Positions 23,858-34,466 of a DNA stretch of 64,000 bases are shown here, in pieces. Below the pieces are notes generated by a model that saw nothing but the letters and a program-made list of their open reading frames with translations, had not been told where the DNA came from and ran no database searches. The stretch comes from Neoarius graeffei. Taxonomy: Eukaryota > Chordata > Actinopteri > Siluriformes > Ariidae. The first letter of the stretch is position 1. The number at the start of each line of letters is the position of its first letter. The translations under genes and the position numbers were made by a program. The stretch is from positions 58,851,238 through 58,915,237 of the forward strand of contig NC_083587.1 of the NCBI RefSeq assembly GCF_027579695.1, in the 5' to 3' direction.

Positions 23858-24182
23858 GGGAGACAAAATATAGCGCCAAATAATTGCGAGGTCTGACTTT
23901 TTATTTGGCAATGGTTTTGTGATGCAAATATATCACTCTTTTGAACACATACTGTTTTGAGAAGAAAAACGTTTTACTTTCGTGACCCCAACAAACTTGC
24001 CGGACTACTTTCGTCTGGACCAAAACTAGACAAGAACTGGACTCACAGGATGCTGTCGGGGGTAAGTCAGTGTATTTGCACGACACTGTTGACGGGGATG
24101 CCATACAGATTCATGTCAAAAATCCCGAACTATTGCTTTAAACCCTTGTTTTTTTCCTGTTAGATACAAGATTTAAAGCTAC

Positions 24183-24367
24183 ATGGGGAAGCCATGGCCT
24201 AAAGGTTAGAGAAGCAGCTCTGGGACCAAAAGGTTGCTGGTTTGATTCCCTGGACCAGCAGGAATGGCTGAAGTACTCTTGAGCAAGGCACCTGCTCCCC
24301 AGGCAGCTCTGAGTACGTCATATGTCACTCTGGATAAACGTGTCTTCTAAATGCCTGTAATGTAAAA
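24183..24367 (+). mobile_element. tRNA-derived SINE with salmonid-type LINE tail, copy B
   Basis: Homologous to 5614-5776: head GGAAGCCATGGCCTAAAGGTTAG, box B GGTTTGATTCC, and tail GTCTTCTAAATGCCTGTAATGTAA. It ends about 20 bp before the AATAAA signals of the minus-strand gene. Confidence 0.85.
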
Positions 24368-24388
24368 ATAACACACAGGAGACGTGTA

Positions 24389-24408
24389 TTTATTCAACAC
24401 GATTTATT
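24389..24408 (-). terminator. Polyadenylation signals of the minus-strand gene
   Basis: Two TTTATT blocks (AATAAA on the minus strand) at 24389-24394 and 24403-24408 lie about 1.15 kb downstream of the stop codon at 25561. Inferred from position and motif only. Confidence 0.4.
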
Positions 24409-24409
24409 T

Positions 24410-25560
24410 CAGAGCTTTCAGGAGTTCACGGGGTAAAAACAAAACTGCTATTTTGTTTCAAAACTAACCCGCTTCCCCACATCGGTATAAATGGTTGAAC
24501 TACAATTAAAAAGACACCAACTTTTACAGCACTGAAACGTTATCAAACGACATTGGTTTCCGTTTCTTGACATTCTGGTAATGGTAAGATGATGGAAATC
24601 GGGATGGGAGTGGTTCACTGGGTGCAACAGTAGATTGGCACGCTGAAAAGATCGGCGAGACGAGCCGGAGATGAACACCGGAGAAGGTGATAGACTTACG
24701 GGCGACTGTTAGGCAGGCTTAGCTTAGGCAAAACACATGGAAAGGATTTTTCCTTCGAGCAAACCAACAGGTGAGCAAATCTTTACCAGAAACTGTAACT
24801 GTAATGGTGACTAGGAGTTAACCATGTACCTGTAACACACATTTCCTCAGTCGGTTGTGTCTGAAGCTACCGTGTGTTTCATTGAACGATCCGTGAGTGG
24901 CATACGCGTCTTCTTTCTGCTCATCTTTCGCACATGTTCACACAAATAAAATATTCTCTTTAATCTTAACAAAATAAATCTCCTCCATTAAAATGGCGCA
25001 CATAGCAAAAAAAGGTAACAGATCTACATATATATATTTATATTTTATATACATACACATACTGTTTTGGCAGACAGAACATGAATTAGTTTGTTATTGT
25101 AAACAGCTCGACTCGTTTGTTCTTGCTTTCTCGCTTTCGAATCATTCATTCTTGGCTCCAGTTTCAGGTCCTCGAAAACCGTTAGAATTGTGCTTATTAT
25201 CGGCGGTCCCGGAGCGAGGATCCTTTAAGTGCACGTCTGAAATCAACACTGCAGTGAATCACAACACTGTGCCAGCACACTAGCAATGCGATCAGCAGGC
25301 TCTGGAAATAAAAGTAGTTCTGTTAGACTAGCCTGAGTTGGGTGGAGAGGATTGAGGTTTCGGCAGGAGTGGGGTGGGTGTGGGGGTGAAGAGGAGGAGG
25401 AGGCAGGATTTGGTGAGGTTTGTTGAGGCACTTTGGCCCAACAGGTATGGAATGATACTGTAAAAAGTGTACACAGATTGTGTAACAGCCTGGCTTCCTT
25501 TTTATCCCTATAGATCACTCTACTGTTCTTCACAAGGGCTTCGGGAAGCTTGTCAAGAAC
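24410..25560 (-). other. Probable 3' UTR of the minus-strand gene
   Basis: Continuous repeat-free sequence between the terminal coding exon and the AATAAA motifs. It has no open frame of note on the minus strand and AT-rich stretches consistent with a vertebrate 3' UTR. Confidence 0.45.
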
Positions 25561-25764
25561 TTAGTTCTCCTCATCGTTGCTGGCGTCCTCCTCCCCTGAC
25601 GCCTTCTCTGGAATGGCTCCCAGGCTGCGGTGGGATCTGAACTCGGAGCTGGACGACATCGACGTGACCCCTTTGGCTAGGTTGCAGGTGAGTGCAGCGT
25701 AATGCACCTGCCTGAGGTTCTCCAGCACCTCGGCCCGTGCGTGCTTCAGCAGGTCCGCCTGACC
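25561..25764 (-). CDS. Terminal coding exon of unrecognised host gene
   Basis: On the minus strand an acceptor (CTGTCTCTGCAG) precedes a 204-nt exon that reads open in phase 0 from GQADLLKHARAEVLENL through RQVHYAALTCNLAKG, then a Ser-rich stretch (TSMSSSSEFRSHRSLGAIP), and ends in an acidic tail (SGEEDASNDEEN) with TAA at 25561-25563. The first part is likely alpha-helical; there is no membrane segment. Phase matches the preceding exon at 33565-33674, which ends in phase 0. GC content is clearly higher than in the surrounding DNA. I do not recognise the protein. A coiled-coil adaptor with a disordered, phosphorylatable tail is my best description. Confidence 0.75.
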   Translation of the reverse strand, partial: GQADLLKHARAEVLENLRQVHYAALTCNLAKGVTSMSSSSEFRSHRSLGAIPEKASGEEDASNDEEN

Positions 25765-26650
25765 CTGCAGAGACAGTAGCGAGATGTCAGAAACGCAGGA
25801 AGAAATCTGAGACGCACTGAACGTCCCCTGGATTCAGCAGGAGTTGGTAGAGATTTATTATGAGTGATTATTAGTGGTTCTGCTGACAGAAAAAAAAAGA
25901 AATAGACAGAAAATGATTTTCTTTAATTGTTCTATTACAACACAAGCGAGAGCAGCTGACTATCATAACGAGATTTTAGGTCTCCCTAGGGCAACAGAAT
26001 GCAGTTTGCAAACTGGCGAGGCAAAACCAAATATGTGTAATTCAATAAGAAATGAGAGGAAAAAAAAAACATCAGAGCTCAACTTTAGGTACATTAAGTT
26101 CTGGAACTGTCAAAGGAATAAAGAATAATTTTCTAACATCTACCCAATCTCATGAGACACTGTCGCTCTTACACTCTTACACTCTCAACTCTGCACAGTT
26201 GACAGATTTCACTGTTGATGAACCTAAAAATCCTCCACAGGTTCACTCGCTCTGGCCACTCTCTCCAATCCATTATGCAGTCTGGCAAAGTCCTCCGCCA
26301 GGATAAACAACAGGAATGACCTTACGGGAAGCGACCGAGGGAACCAAAGAACAGCTTTTGCATGCAGCGTTATGTTTAATTAGCAAATGCAAATGTGATT
26401 TGTGTTAAGGGCTAAGTAGTCATTATTACAGAGGAAAGGCCTGACATTTTCAGCATTAAGTAGATATAATTGCAGGGTGAACCTTTTAAATTTCTAATCT
26501 GACATGAAAATCTTCAGGGTCACTCACTGTCTACTCATTGTCCATGTGTATTATGACACATTGACATGGTTAAGTGAAACAGCTGTTCTCCTGCACTGTC
26601 CTAAAACACTAGAAAGCAGCTGTTTCATTTTCCAACTGGGTGTCATTATT
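25765..26650. other. Intron of the minus-strand gene, no repeat recognised
   Basis: No credible exons or terminal repeats; low-complexity A runs near 26060. Confidence 0.45.
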
Positions 26651-26838
26651 TATTAGCTCATCCGGCCAATAGGCTAAGAGTTTATCCCATCATGTGTTGC
26701 CCGTCGTCCGTCCGCCATCGTCCACATTTCACGAAAATCGCCTTCTTCTCTCTCAGTTCTTCACTGATTTTTTCTTTTTGGTAGGAAGGTAGGTCTGCCT
26801 GGGGTGCATATACTGTACATACTGTAGCTTCAACTCAT

Positions 26839-27759
26839 CTCATCTCATCTCATTATCTCTAGCCGCTTTATCCTGTTCTACAGGGTCGCAGGCAAGCTGG
26901 AGCCTATCCCAGCTGACTACGGGCGAAAGGCGGGGTACACCCTGGACAAGTCGCCAGGTCATCACAGGGCTGACACATAGGTGGTGTTTACATTAGACCG
27001 TATCCGTCTTGTTTTCGTCGCGGATGCACTGTCTGTTCACATTAAAACGCCGGGAAACGACTCCACAGACGGAACAACTTGAATCCGCCAAGGCCCACGT
27101 ATTCAATCCATTACGTATCTGATCCGGTGCTGTGTAAACATTGAGGAACAAGGGTACACTGTGCTGAGCTCTAGCTGACGTCATCATTGGACAACGTCAC
27201 TGTGACATCCACCTTCCTGATTCGCTGGCGTTGGTCATGCCACGTTGGTCATGTGACGTGACTGCTGAAAAACAGCGCGGACTTTCACTTCCTGCTATTT
27301 GTCCCGAATCACTGCTCGTGCGCTTCACTCGCGCGCTTTGTGAGCTGCGCAGGGCCGGAGTGCGCACTCTCCAGAGGGCACTCGCTGTTCAGGGCGGAGT
27401 GATTTGGAGCGCAGGATGCCTGCGGAGCCGAGCGTATCCGTGTATTGGCGTTGCTGTGTGCACGCTAATCGTTTTAAAAACGTTAATCTGATGATCCGCT
27501 GATACGGTCTAATGTAAACACCACCATAGACACAGACAACCATTCACACTCACATTCACGGTCAATTTAGAGTCACCAGTTAACCTAACCTGCATGTCTT
27601 TGGACTGTGGGGGAAACCGGAGCACCCGGAGGAAACCCACGCGGACACAGGGAGAACATGCAAACTCCGCACAGAAAGGCCCTCGCCGGCCACGGGGCTC
27701 GAACCCGGACCTTCTTGCTGTGAGGCGACAGCGCTAACCACTACACCACTGTGCCGCCC
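26839..27759 (-). mobile_element. tRNA-headed SINE, copy 9, split by another element
   Basis: SINE halves 26839-26979 and 27526-27759 are separated by a 546-bp inverted-repeat element. A 14-bp target duplication TAGCTTCAACTCAT flanks the SINE at 26825-26838 and 27760-27773. Confidence 0.92.
26980..27525. mobile_element. 546-bp TIR element inside SINE (GGTGGTGTTTAC ends)
   Basis: Perfect terminal inverted repeats of 25 bp begin GGTGGTGTTTACATTAGACC. ATA is duplicated at 26977-26979 and 27526-27528, and comparison with uninterrupted SINE copies confirms the exact insertion point. The interior has ETS-like GGAAGTGAAAG and CG-rich DNA and no ORF of note. A 3-bp duplication suggests a PIF/Harbinger-like or related transposase, but this is not proven. 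Confidence 0.88.
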
Positions 27760-28369
27760 TAGCTTCAACTCATATTTGCATAATTGCAATTAATAATGAA
27801 GATATGGAGTAATTAATCAATCCCTAATGAGCAGTTTCCACACAAATCGCTTCTTCTCCCTCAATTCTTCACTGATTCTGATTCTTTCTGGCATGAAGGT
27901 AGGGGTACCTAGGGTGCATATAACTTTTACCCTGATTTGCTTAATCACAATTATTAATGAAGTTATGGACTAATTAAGCCTGAATGAGCAGTTCAACAAA
28001 AATCGCTTCTTCTCGGTCAATTCCTCGCCGTTTTAGATTCTTTCTGGCAAATAGGTTGGTATTCCTAGGGTGTATATTGCTTCTATATATAGCCTGTATA
28101 TAGTGTATATAGCTTGCAATATTTATTGCGCAAGGTGGCCCACTTTAGATCGTTCCTTCTGGAGTAGATGGGGCTGGAGTGAGCTACGCTGTCACTGACG
28201 GTCTCATTTCGTCATGATATCAAAATAGAGATCTGCTTCATCGTTCGAACTGGCTTGTGCTGGATCTTTGCAGGCGTCTAAAACTTTGACATCAGAACTG
28301 TGTGGAAAGTCTAAACTAAGCTGCTTGAATGGCATAACAGAATGCTGCAGAGCTCCATGTTGTGCTTAA

Positions 28370-29098
28370 AGGAACAGTCCACCGTATTTCCATAATGAAA
28401 TATGCTCTTATCTGAAATGAGACGAGCTGCTCCGTACCTCTCCGAGCTTTGCGCGACCTCCCAGTCAGTCAGACGCAGTCAGACGCGCTGTCACTCCTGT
28501 TAGCAATGTAGCTAGGCTCAGCATGGCCAATGGTATTTTTTGGGGCTGTAGTTAGATGCGACCAAACTCTTCCGCGTTTTTCCTGTTTACATAGGTTTAT
28601 ATGACCAGTGATATGAAACAAGTTCAGTTACACAAATTGAAACGTAGCGATTTTCTATGCTATGGAAAGTGCGCACTATAATGACAGGCGTACTAACACC
28701 TTCTGCGCGCTTCGGCAGCGCATTGATACGGAGCTCAGATATCAATGCGCTGTCGAAGCGCGCAGAAGGTGTTAGTACGCCTGTCATTATAGTGCAGACT
28801 TTCCATAGCATAGAAAATCGCCACGTTTCAATTTGTGTAACTGAACTTGTTTCATATCACTGGTCATATAAACCTATGTAAACAGGAAAAACGCGGAAGA
28901 GTTTGGTCGCATCTAACTACAGCCCCAAAAAATACCGTTGGCCATACTGAGCCTAGCTACATTGCTAACAGGAGTGACAGCGCGTCTGACTGCGTCTGAC
29001 TGACTGGGAGGTCGCGCAAAGCTCGGAGAGGTACGGAGCAGCTCGTCTCAATTCAGATAAGAGCATATTTCATTATGGAAGTACGGTGGACTGTTCCT
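28370..29098. mobile_element. 729-bp near-perfect palindrome, Kolobok-type MITE
   Basis: Flanked by TTAA (28366-28369 and 29099-29102) with termini AGGAACAGTCCACCG on both sides, fitting TTAA-AGGRR. The two arms, each about 358 bp, are complementary almost throughout, with only about a dozen bases of loop near 28730-28740. No coding capacity beyond mirror-image frames. Confidence 0.9.
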
Positions 29099-29102
29099 TT
29101 AA

Positions 29103-31525
29103 AGCTCAACACCAGGAAGCCAGCCGACAACAAATCATACACTGGACAAGTGGATACTCCAATGTGTTGTCCAGTGCCATGTTTTGACTGAGTAGGAAAA
29201 AAAAAAAAAAAGTCATACCCTGGCCATGAAATCTACAGAAACCCTGTAGAAAAGTAAGAAAAAAAAACCCCCTAAAATATCAGAGTGTTTCTGTGAATAC
29301 TGAGAAATGTGTGTCCCAGAGCCATGTCTAGGCTTGTGTAATGTAGAGAGATCTAAAACCTGTACATACCGTACAGCAAGAACTCCCTGGGGCCTACTGT
29401 GAAAAAATTCAGCAGACCTCCCTGACGTTTCTTAGCTGTTGGAAAAATTTGAAATAAGTGTGAAAATGGCCAACTTGGCTTGTCCCACCCACCTGCAACC
29501 TTGGTTTGAACTAACAGTATTATTTCTCAAGTGAAAGCCGGCACACAGGATGACCCTCTGTGCATGTCATGGATACGAGTGTGTTTAAAGAAAATAGAAC
29601 TAAACTCAATGTAGCTTTTAATCATTTTGACGGCAGCTCAGCCAAAGTAGGTGTCCCATGAACTTGCGATCAACTCTGTGACGGTACTGAACTCAGCTCC
29701 AGCATTGCAGCAGTTACTCAGATCCAAGGCTCGCCTGCCTCATGTTATCTGGCAGCGAGGGCAACAGAACAACATCTCATACACATGATCGTGTGTACTG
29801 CTTTTGGTATTTTTATTTTTTTTTTGCATGGAGTTGAGTGTGTAAAAATTGAAGCGTGCCTTTTTTACATGTCAACTCTGTGACGGTGATTACATCTGCG
29901 TGATTAACTGTGGTAAGTAGTCCGTATGATGAAACAAAGTGGCAGCCCAGTCCCTTCACGCATATGACCCTGGGTGATAACAGGTTGATACCAATGGACT
30001 TAGGTTAGGTTATGGCTGTCCGTCGATATTCGACGATGACGAGGTCCTCCTCTTTGTTGTCTTCTTTGCCTTCCCAGGTCTTGCTGCTCTTGCTGTTGGG
30101 GTTGTTGCTGTCTGTTGCCGTCTCTCATGCACCCACTCATGAGAGAGAAGCCCGATCCTGGACTGAGGGAGGCAGGGCTTTCCACAAGCGCCGGCTGCCG
30201 GCCATACAGCCGACTACACAATTAAGTCCAGCCGGCTACTTTAATGACTATTATTTTTGTAGCCTACAGGCTCTAAATATTAATTTTCGATTTTAATAAA
30301 ATTAAATGTTTATCTAACAGACTGACAATAATGTCAAACTGAACCGCACTCATTTAAGTTGTGATTCGCGCTGTTTGTACCGATAATAACCACAAATTCC
30401 CCGCCGACTTCGTTGATGAAGGGAGAGTAACTCATCTGCGGCCCCGACATGCGGTGTGTGTGCACGCGCACTCGGCGGAGGCAGTAGTGTGTCGGAGGGA
30501 ACAGAAGCAGAGATGACGCTTATTTTGTCTCCGGTAAACCAGTCTTCTCTCGTTCAATTACGTGCTGGCATCAAAAGACACCGTTGGTTGTAAATGAACC
30601 CAAACTGAGTGGTTGGAGTTACACAAATGGAGAAATGTTCGCTGAGTGTTTAATTGTGTAGCCCCACTGCAGACCGTTGTCGTTGTTAATTCATAGCATG
30701 CTCAGCTGCGTGAATGTGTCATGCACCGAAAATAAGAGATTTACAAGTCAGGAACGCCTCATGATGCAAGACGCAAGAAAAGAAAGAAGATTTACTGCCA
30801 TTTTACTTTGTATTTGAGTAAAGTGAATAAATAAATGGTCTGTGGAAAATACATTTAATCTTGGGAACTGTGTGCACAAGAGTTTATTTTGTGTTTACTC
30901 CCCCCCGGCTGGCTACTTATTTGTCATGGCTGGCTAGTATGAGCCTTAGTGGAAAGCCCTGGGGAGGACATAGCCTGCGCAAAGGATTTGTTGTTGACGG
31001 TGGTGATGAAGGTGCGCAGTCCTCACCCGCACTGCTTCGCTCCCCGCCGGGGATCCAGGTGTCAAGCAAGGGAGTAGGATGACCAGGGCTGACGGGGGGG
31101 CTGCACTTCCGATGATGACTCCCGGGAGGATGGGGGTACATGTCTGCGTTAGCCACAGGAATCGCCACAGCGTTTGGACCTCCTGGCTTTCACCCTGTGT
31201 TCACCCTTCTTCCACCAGTGATTCCAGGAATCACCCACTTGCGGATGTTAAGGTCGCAGGACTCCGAATTCAGAAGGGTACCAATGGACATGACAAGCCA
31301 AAAAGTGCAAAATTTGTCATCTATGTGATGTCAACTATGTGACGTCTAATTTAAGGTAGAGTTAGCATTGCTGCTGGACACTGCAGTGCAGACTACAATT
31401 CCACCAACAATGTCTCATGATGAAGCCAAATCCTACACAACAAGCCATTTGATTTTGACTTTAAAGAAGGGGGTGCACAAAAAGTAACAGACCTAGCTTA
31501 GATGTTATTATTATTATTATTATTA
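29103..31525. other. Intron DNA with possible degraded retroelement, no gene supported
   Basis: Includes a leucine-rich open frame at 30012-30296 (signal-peptide-like LLLLLLGLLLSVAVS) without splice or homology support, and G-rich sequence at 30940-31140. Phrases such as ACCAATGGAC recur (29990 and 31280) but no terminal repeats were resolved. Confidence 0.35.
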
Positions 31526-31526
31526 T

Positions 31527-31899
31527 GGGCGGCACAGTGGTGTAGTGGTTAGCGCTGTCGCCTCACAGCAAGAAGGTCCGGGTTCGAGCCCCGGGGCCGG
31601 CGAGGGCCTTTCTGTGTGGAGTTTGCATGTTCTCTCCGTGTCTGTGCGGGCTTCCTCCGGGTGCTCCGGTTTCCCCCACAGTCCAAAGACATGCAGGTTA
31701 GGTTAACTGGTGACTCTAAATTGACCGTAGGTGTGAATGTGAGTGTGAATGGTTGTCTGTGTCTATGTGTCAGCCCTGTGATGACCTGGCGACTTGTCCA
31801 GGGTGTACCCCGCCTTTCGCCCGTAGTCAGCTGGGATAGGCTCCAGCTTGCCTGCAACCCTGTAGAAGGATAAAGCGGCTAGAGATAATGAGATGAGAT
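31527..31899 (+). mobile_element. tRNA-headed SINE, copy 10
   Basis: Full-length forward copy inserted in a (TTA)n run that serves as an ambiguous target duplication on both sides. Confidence 0.92.
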
Positions 31900-32259
31900 T
31901 ATTATTATTATTATTATTTTGACTACATTTAGTCCCAAAATTAAGATAAAAAAGTTACAAGTTAGTATTTTCTGTCATAAATACTTAAAGCACATACACA
32001 GAACCATGGCCTCACTTTTTGTTTATAAATGCCTTGAGACCTCAAGAATGGCACAGGAATAGTTTTAAGTGTTAACAATAAATCTAATATAGTAATTTTT
32101 ACGATTAAACTCATCTCATATAGGTAGCGGTCTGAGTGAATGACCTTGACGTCCATGACGTCACAGCAGGAAGTCTATCGGTCTCATCGCCATTTGCGCT
32201 ATACTAAAACACAGAGCTGACTGCAACTCCGATCCTCCATTTTGAGCTAATTTATCGCC

Positions 32260-32616
32260 ATGCCATGTAGATGTGTTGCTGGCGGGTGCAGCAACATGAC
32301 AGAAGGTGGATTTACATTGCATTCATGGCTCAAGATTGTTCAAACTGCAAAGATTTGGAGGCGTTTTGCGAGAAGTTCATGGGCACATCGGGCGCCTACG
32401 AAGTGGTCTCTCCTCTGTTCTGCATGTTTCACTGAAGACTCGTACGAGACCTCTGATCTGTTGAGGAGCGTTGGCTATAAGCCCGTATTGAAAGAGGGTG
32501 CAGTAACAACAATTAAAGGAAAAGAAAACTACAAAAAAAAGGAAAGTATTTATTTTATTATTATTATTTTTCTAAAGGAAAGTAAGTTCAGTTGCACCAG
32601 TTCTCCCGAAGTGTGA
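32260..32616 (+). pseudogene. THAP-domain first exon, zinc site damaged
   Basis: ATG at 32260 (context TCGCCATGCC) opens MPCRCVAGGCSNMTEGGFTL, continues with KIWRRFARSSWAH and KWSLLCSACFTEDSYE and ends the domain with YKPVLKEGAVTTIKGK. This follows the THAP plan: C-x4-C, then about 50 residues to C-x2-H-F and a closing AV-P/T-T-I box. The expected His is Cys here (CSACF), so the C2CH zinc site is broken, and VTTI replaces VPTI. The frame then runs into low-complexity sequence and stops. The upstream 120 bp has TGACGTCA-like and CCATTTTG promoter-like elements. It may belong to a THAP-containing transposon or gene whose other exons are gone. Confidence 0.7.
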
Positions 32617-32619
32617 GCT

Positions 32620-33340
32620 GAGGGTTGTTGCTAAAACCCGGGATGGAACGGGACATATTATCGTTCGGGCAGCGACCTCCCTACAGTTGTTGCTAAAACC
32701 GGTGACGTCCCATCCCGGGTTTTAGTAATTGCCTGAGTGGAGCAGTAATGGTGGAATACAAATTATGAAGAGAATGGAGAATGAGTGGAGCAGCCGTCTG
32801 ATTTCTCCGCTGGATATGCTCGCCTCAGCAGCAATATCTCGCCCTTACTCTCAAAAATATATATTTTTTATTCCCATTTATGCAGCATACAAGAATCAAG
32901 GATGCAGATACTATCCACTCAGAAATTTATTTAAAAATAAAGGTTCTGTGTATCTCCTTTAACAATTACCGCCACCAGGATTGTATTACAGGAACAGATA
33001 GTAGCTGGTCTATCGGTCACATAGTTCATATCTCACAAAATGATGTATATGATTAGTATTGCATGCTGAAAAATATAAAAGCATTTGAGCACGGCTCTGC
33101 TGTACCTTTCACTCGGGATGTGGTACGATCATTTGGCAGGATTTGTACCCAACATACTTCATTTTTGTCAAATTTCCCACCCCAAATATCTCAGTATTCA
33201 CAGAAACACTCATCAGGCCTAAAAGCTGTGTTTGTTCATGTTGGCTATTTAGAAACGACTTCCTATAAATAGCACCAGCTTCATGTGCTGTACTGCATAG
33301 CAGGTACCAGTGTGTCACTTCCAGAATGTGTAGCCCTGAG
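32620..33340. other. Intron DNA; one short inverted repeat
   Basis: CTAAAACCCGGGATGG at 32631-32646 pairs with CCATCCCGGGTTTTAG at 32711-32726, a hairpin-capable structure of about 95 bp. No coding region supported. Confidence 0.4.
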
Positions 33341-33358
33341 CAGTTTGGTTAAAGCAGG

Positions 33359-33359
<1 letters not shown>

Positions 33360-33446
<87 letters not shown>
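33360..33446. repeat. (GT)n(GA)n microsatellite
   Basis: About 23 GT units followed by about 15 GA units, about 120 bp from the donor site of the exon at 33565-33674, within the following intron of the minus-strand gene. Confidence 0.95.
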
Positions 33447-33451
<5 letters not shown>

Positions 33452-33564
33452 TGGGTGAAGAAAAAGAAAAGGGGTGAGAGAGTAAAAAAAAAAATCGAAA
33501 AATGAAAAAGGTTAGACGGATGAGAACAGGAGAAAGAAAGAGATATAGTATACACCATGCTCAC

Positions 33565-33674
33565 CTTTAAAATAGTTATGTTCCAGGTGAAGCTCTCCAC
33601 TGCCTTGTGGAGCTTCCTGCCTTTCAGACCCTCCTTCGCAGCCATGTCATGCAGATTCTCATGGAACTCCATTG
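33565..33674 (-). CDS. Internal exon of unrecognised host gene
   Basis: On the minus strand TTTTCCAG precedes and GTGAGC follows a 110-nt exon. With incoming phase 1 it reads (A)[18 protein letters not shown], then [18 protein letters not shown], ending in phase 0. The composition (charged, heptad-compatible, no Pro) suggests an alpha-helix or coiled coil. Both splice sites are consensus, and phases agree with the exon upstream (phase 1) and the terminal exon (phase 0). Not recognised by name. Confidence 0.8.
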
Positions 33675-33964
33675 CTGGAAAACACAGCAGAGAGAGAAAG
33701 AGAGAGAGAGAGAACACATTATTTCATTTTCATTCAAATGATGAGCTCAGTTGTGGGTATTAACCCACAGCTGAGCTCTGTAACCCAGAGACAGGGCGGT
33801 GTGACATGGTGCGTTACAGTTACCACCCTGAAGTTGACTGTTTTTCTATAATCGCATTATTTTTAATTATTTTTTATTCCTCTAATGTGGTGTTCCTGTA
33901 TTATTCCTATGTAAACTAAAAATTAAAAAAATATATTATTTAAAAACTATTGGCTGGCATTGAG

Positions 33965-34329
33965 GGGCGGCACGGTGGTGTAGTGGTTAGCGCTGTTGCC
34001 TCACAGCAATAAGGTCCGGGTTCGAGCCCCGTGGCCGGCAAGGGCCTTTCTGTGCGGAGTTTGCATGTTCTCCCCGTGTCCGCGTGGGTTTCCTCCGGGT
34101 GCTCCGGTTTCCCCCATAGTCCAAAGACATGCAGGTTAGGTTAACTGGTGACTCTAAAGTGACCGTAGGTGTGAATGATTGTCTGTGTCTATGTGTCAGC
34201 CCTGTGATGACCTGGCGACTTGTCCAGGGTGTACCCCGCCTTTTGCCCGTAGTCAGCTGGGATAGGCTCCAGCTTGCCTGCGACCCTGTAGAACAGGATA
34301 AAGCGGCTAGAGATAATGAGATGAGATGA
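33965..34329 (+). mobile_element. tRNA-headed SINE, copy 11
   Basis: Full-length forward copy inserted in a GGCTGGC-type hairpin: ATTGGCTGGC lies just left and ATACCATGAAAAAAGCCAGCC just right. Confidence 0.92.
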
Positions 34330-34466
34330 TATACCATGAAAAAAGCCAGCCAAGATTATTATTATTATTTTATTATTTATTCTATCCACATCCACTGGAT
34401 ATGAGCAATTGTGCACTCTGATTGGCTACTCTACTACTAGGATCGTCTCATCTCGTCTTCTTCCGC

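Larger units (their letters stand above)
22828..24137 (+). mobile_element. Kolobok-type TTAA element with P2X7-like ORF
   Basis: Flanked by TTAA at 22824-22827 and 24138-24141. The left terminus AGGGATAGTTC fits the TTAA-AGGRR rule of Kolobok/T2 elements; the right complement AGCAATAGTTC is slightly mutated. The inverted repeats are unusually long, about 240 bp (22828-23070 versus 23890-24137). Between them are one short ORF (23180-23374) and a nested SINE (23482-23857). No transposase is present, so it is non-autonomous. Confidence 0.85.
26653..28130 (+). mobile_element. TTAGCTCATC-ended repeat with internal tandem units, copy 1
   Basis: Starts TTAGCTCATCCGGCC and contains CGTCCGTCC. Three related units of about 140 bp follow, each with AAAATCGC(C)TTCTTCTC...CAATTCTTCACTGATTC...TTTCTGG...AAGGTAGG...CCTAGGGTGCATAT. 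A SINE (26839-27759) is inserted in the first unit. The other end of the same family, in reverse, is at 42120-43462. No coding content. Confidence 0.6.

Noticed and set aside
30012..30296. 94-codon frame with a signal-peptide-like leucine run
   Set aside because: The leucine run comes from CTTGCTGTTG-type repeats; no homology or gene context, and the mirror frame on the other strand is equally open.
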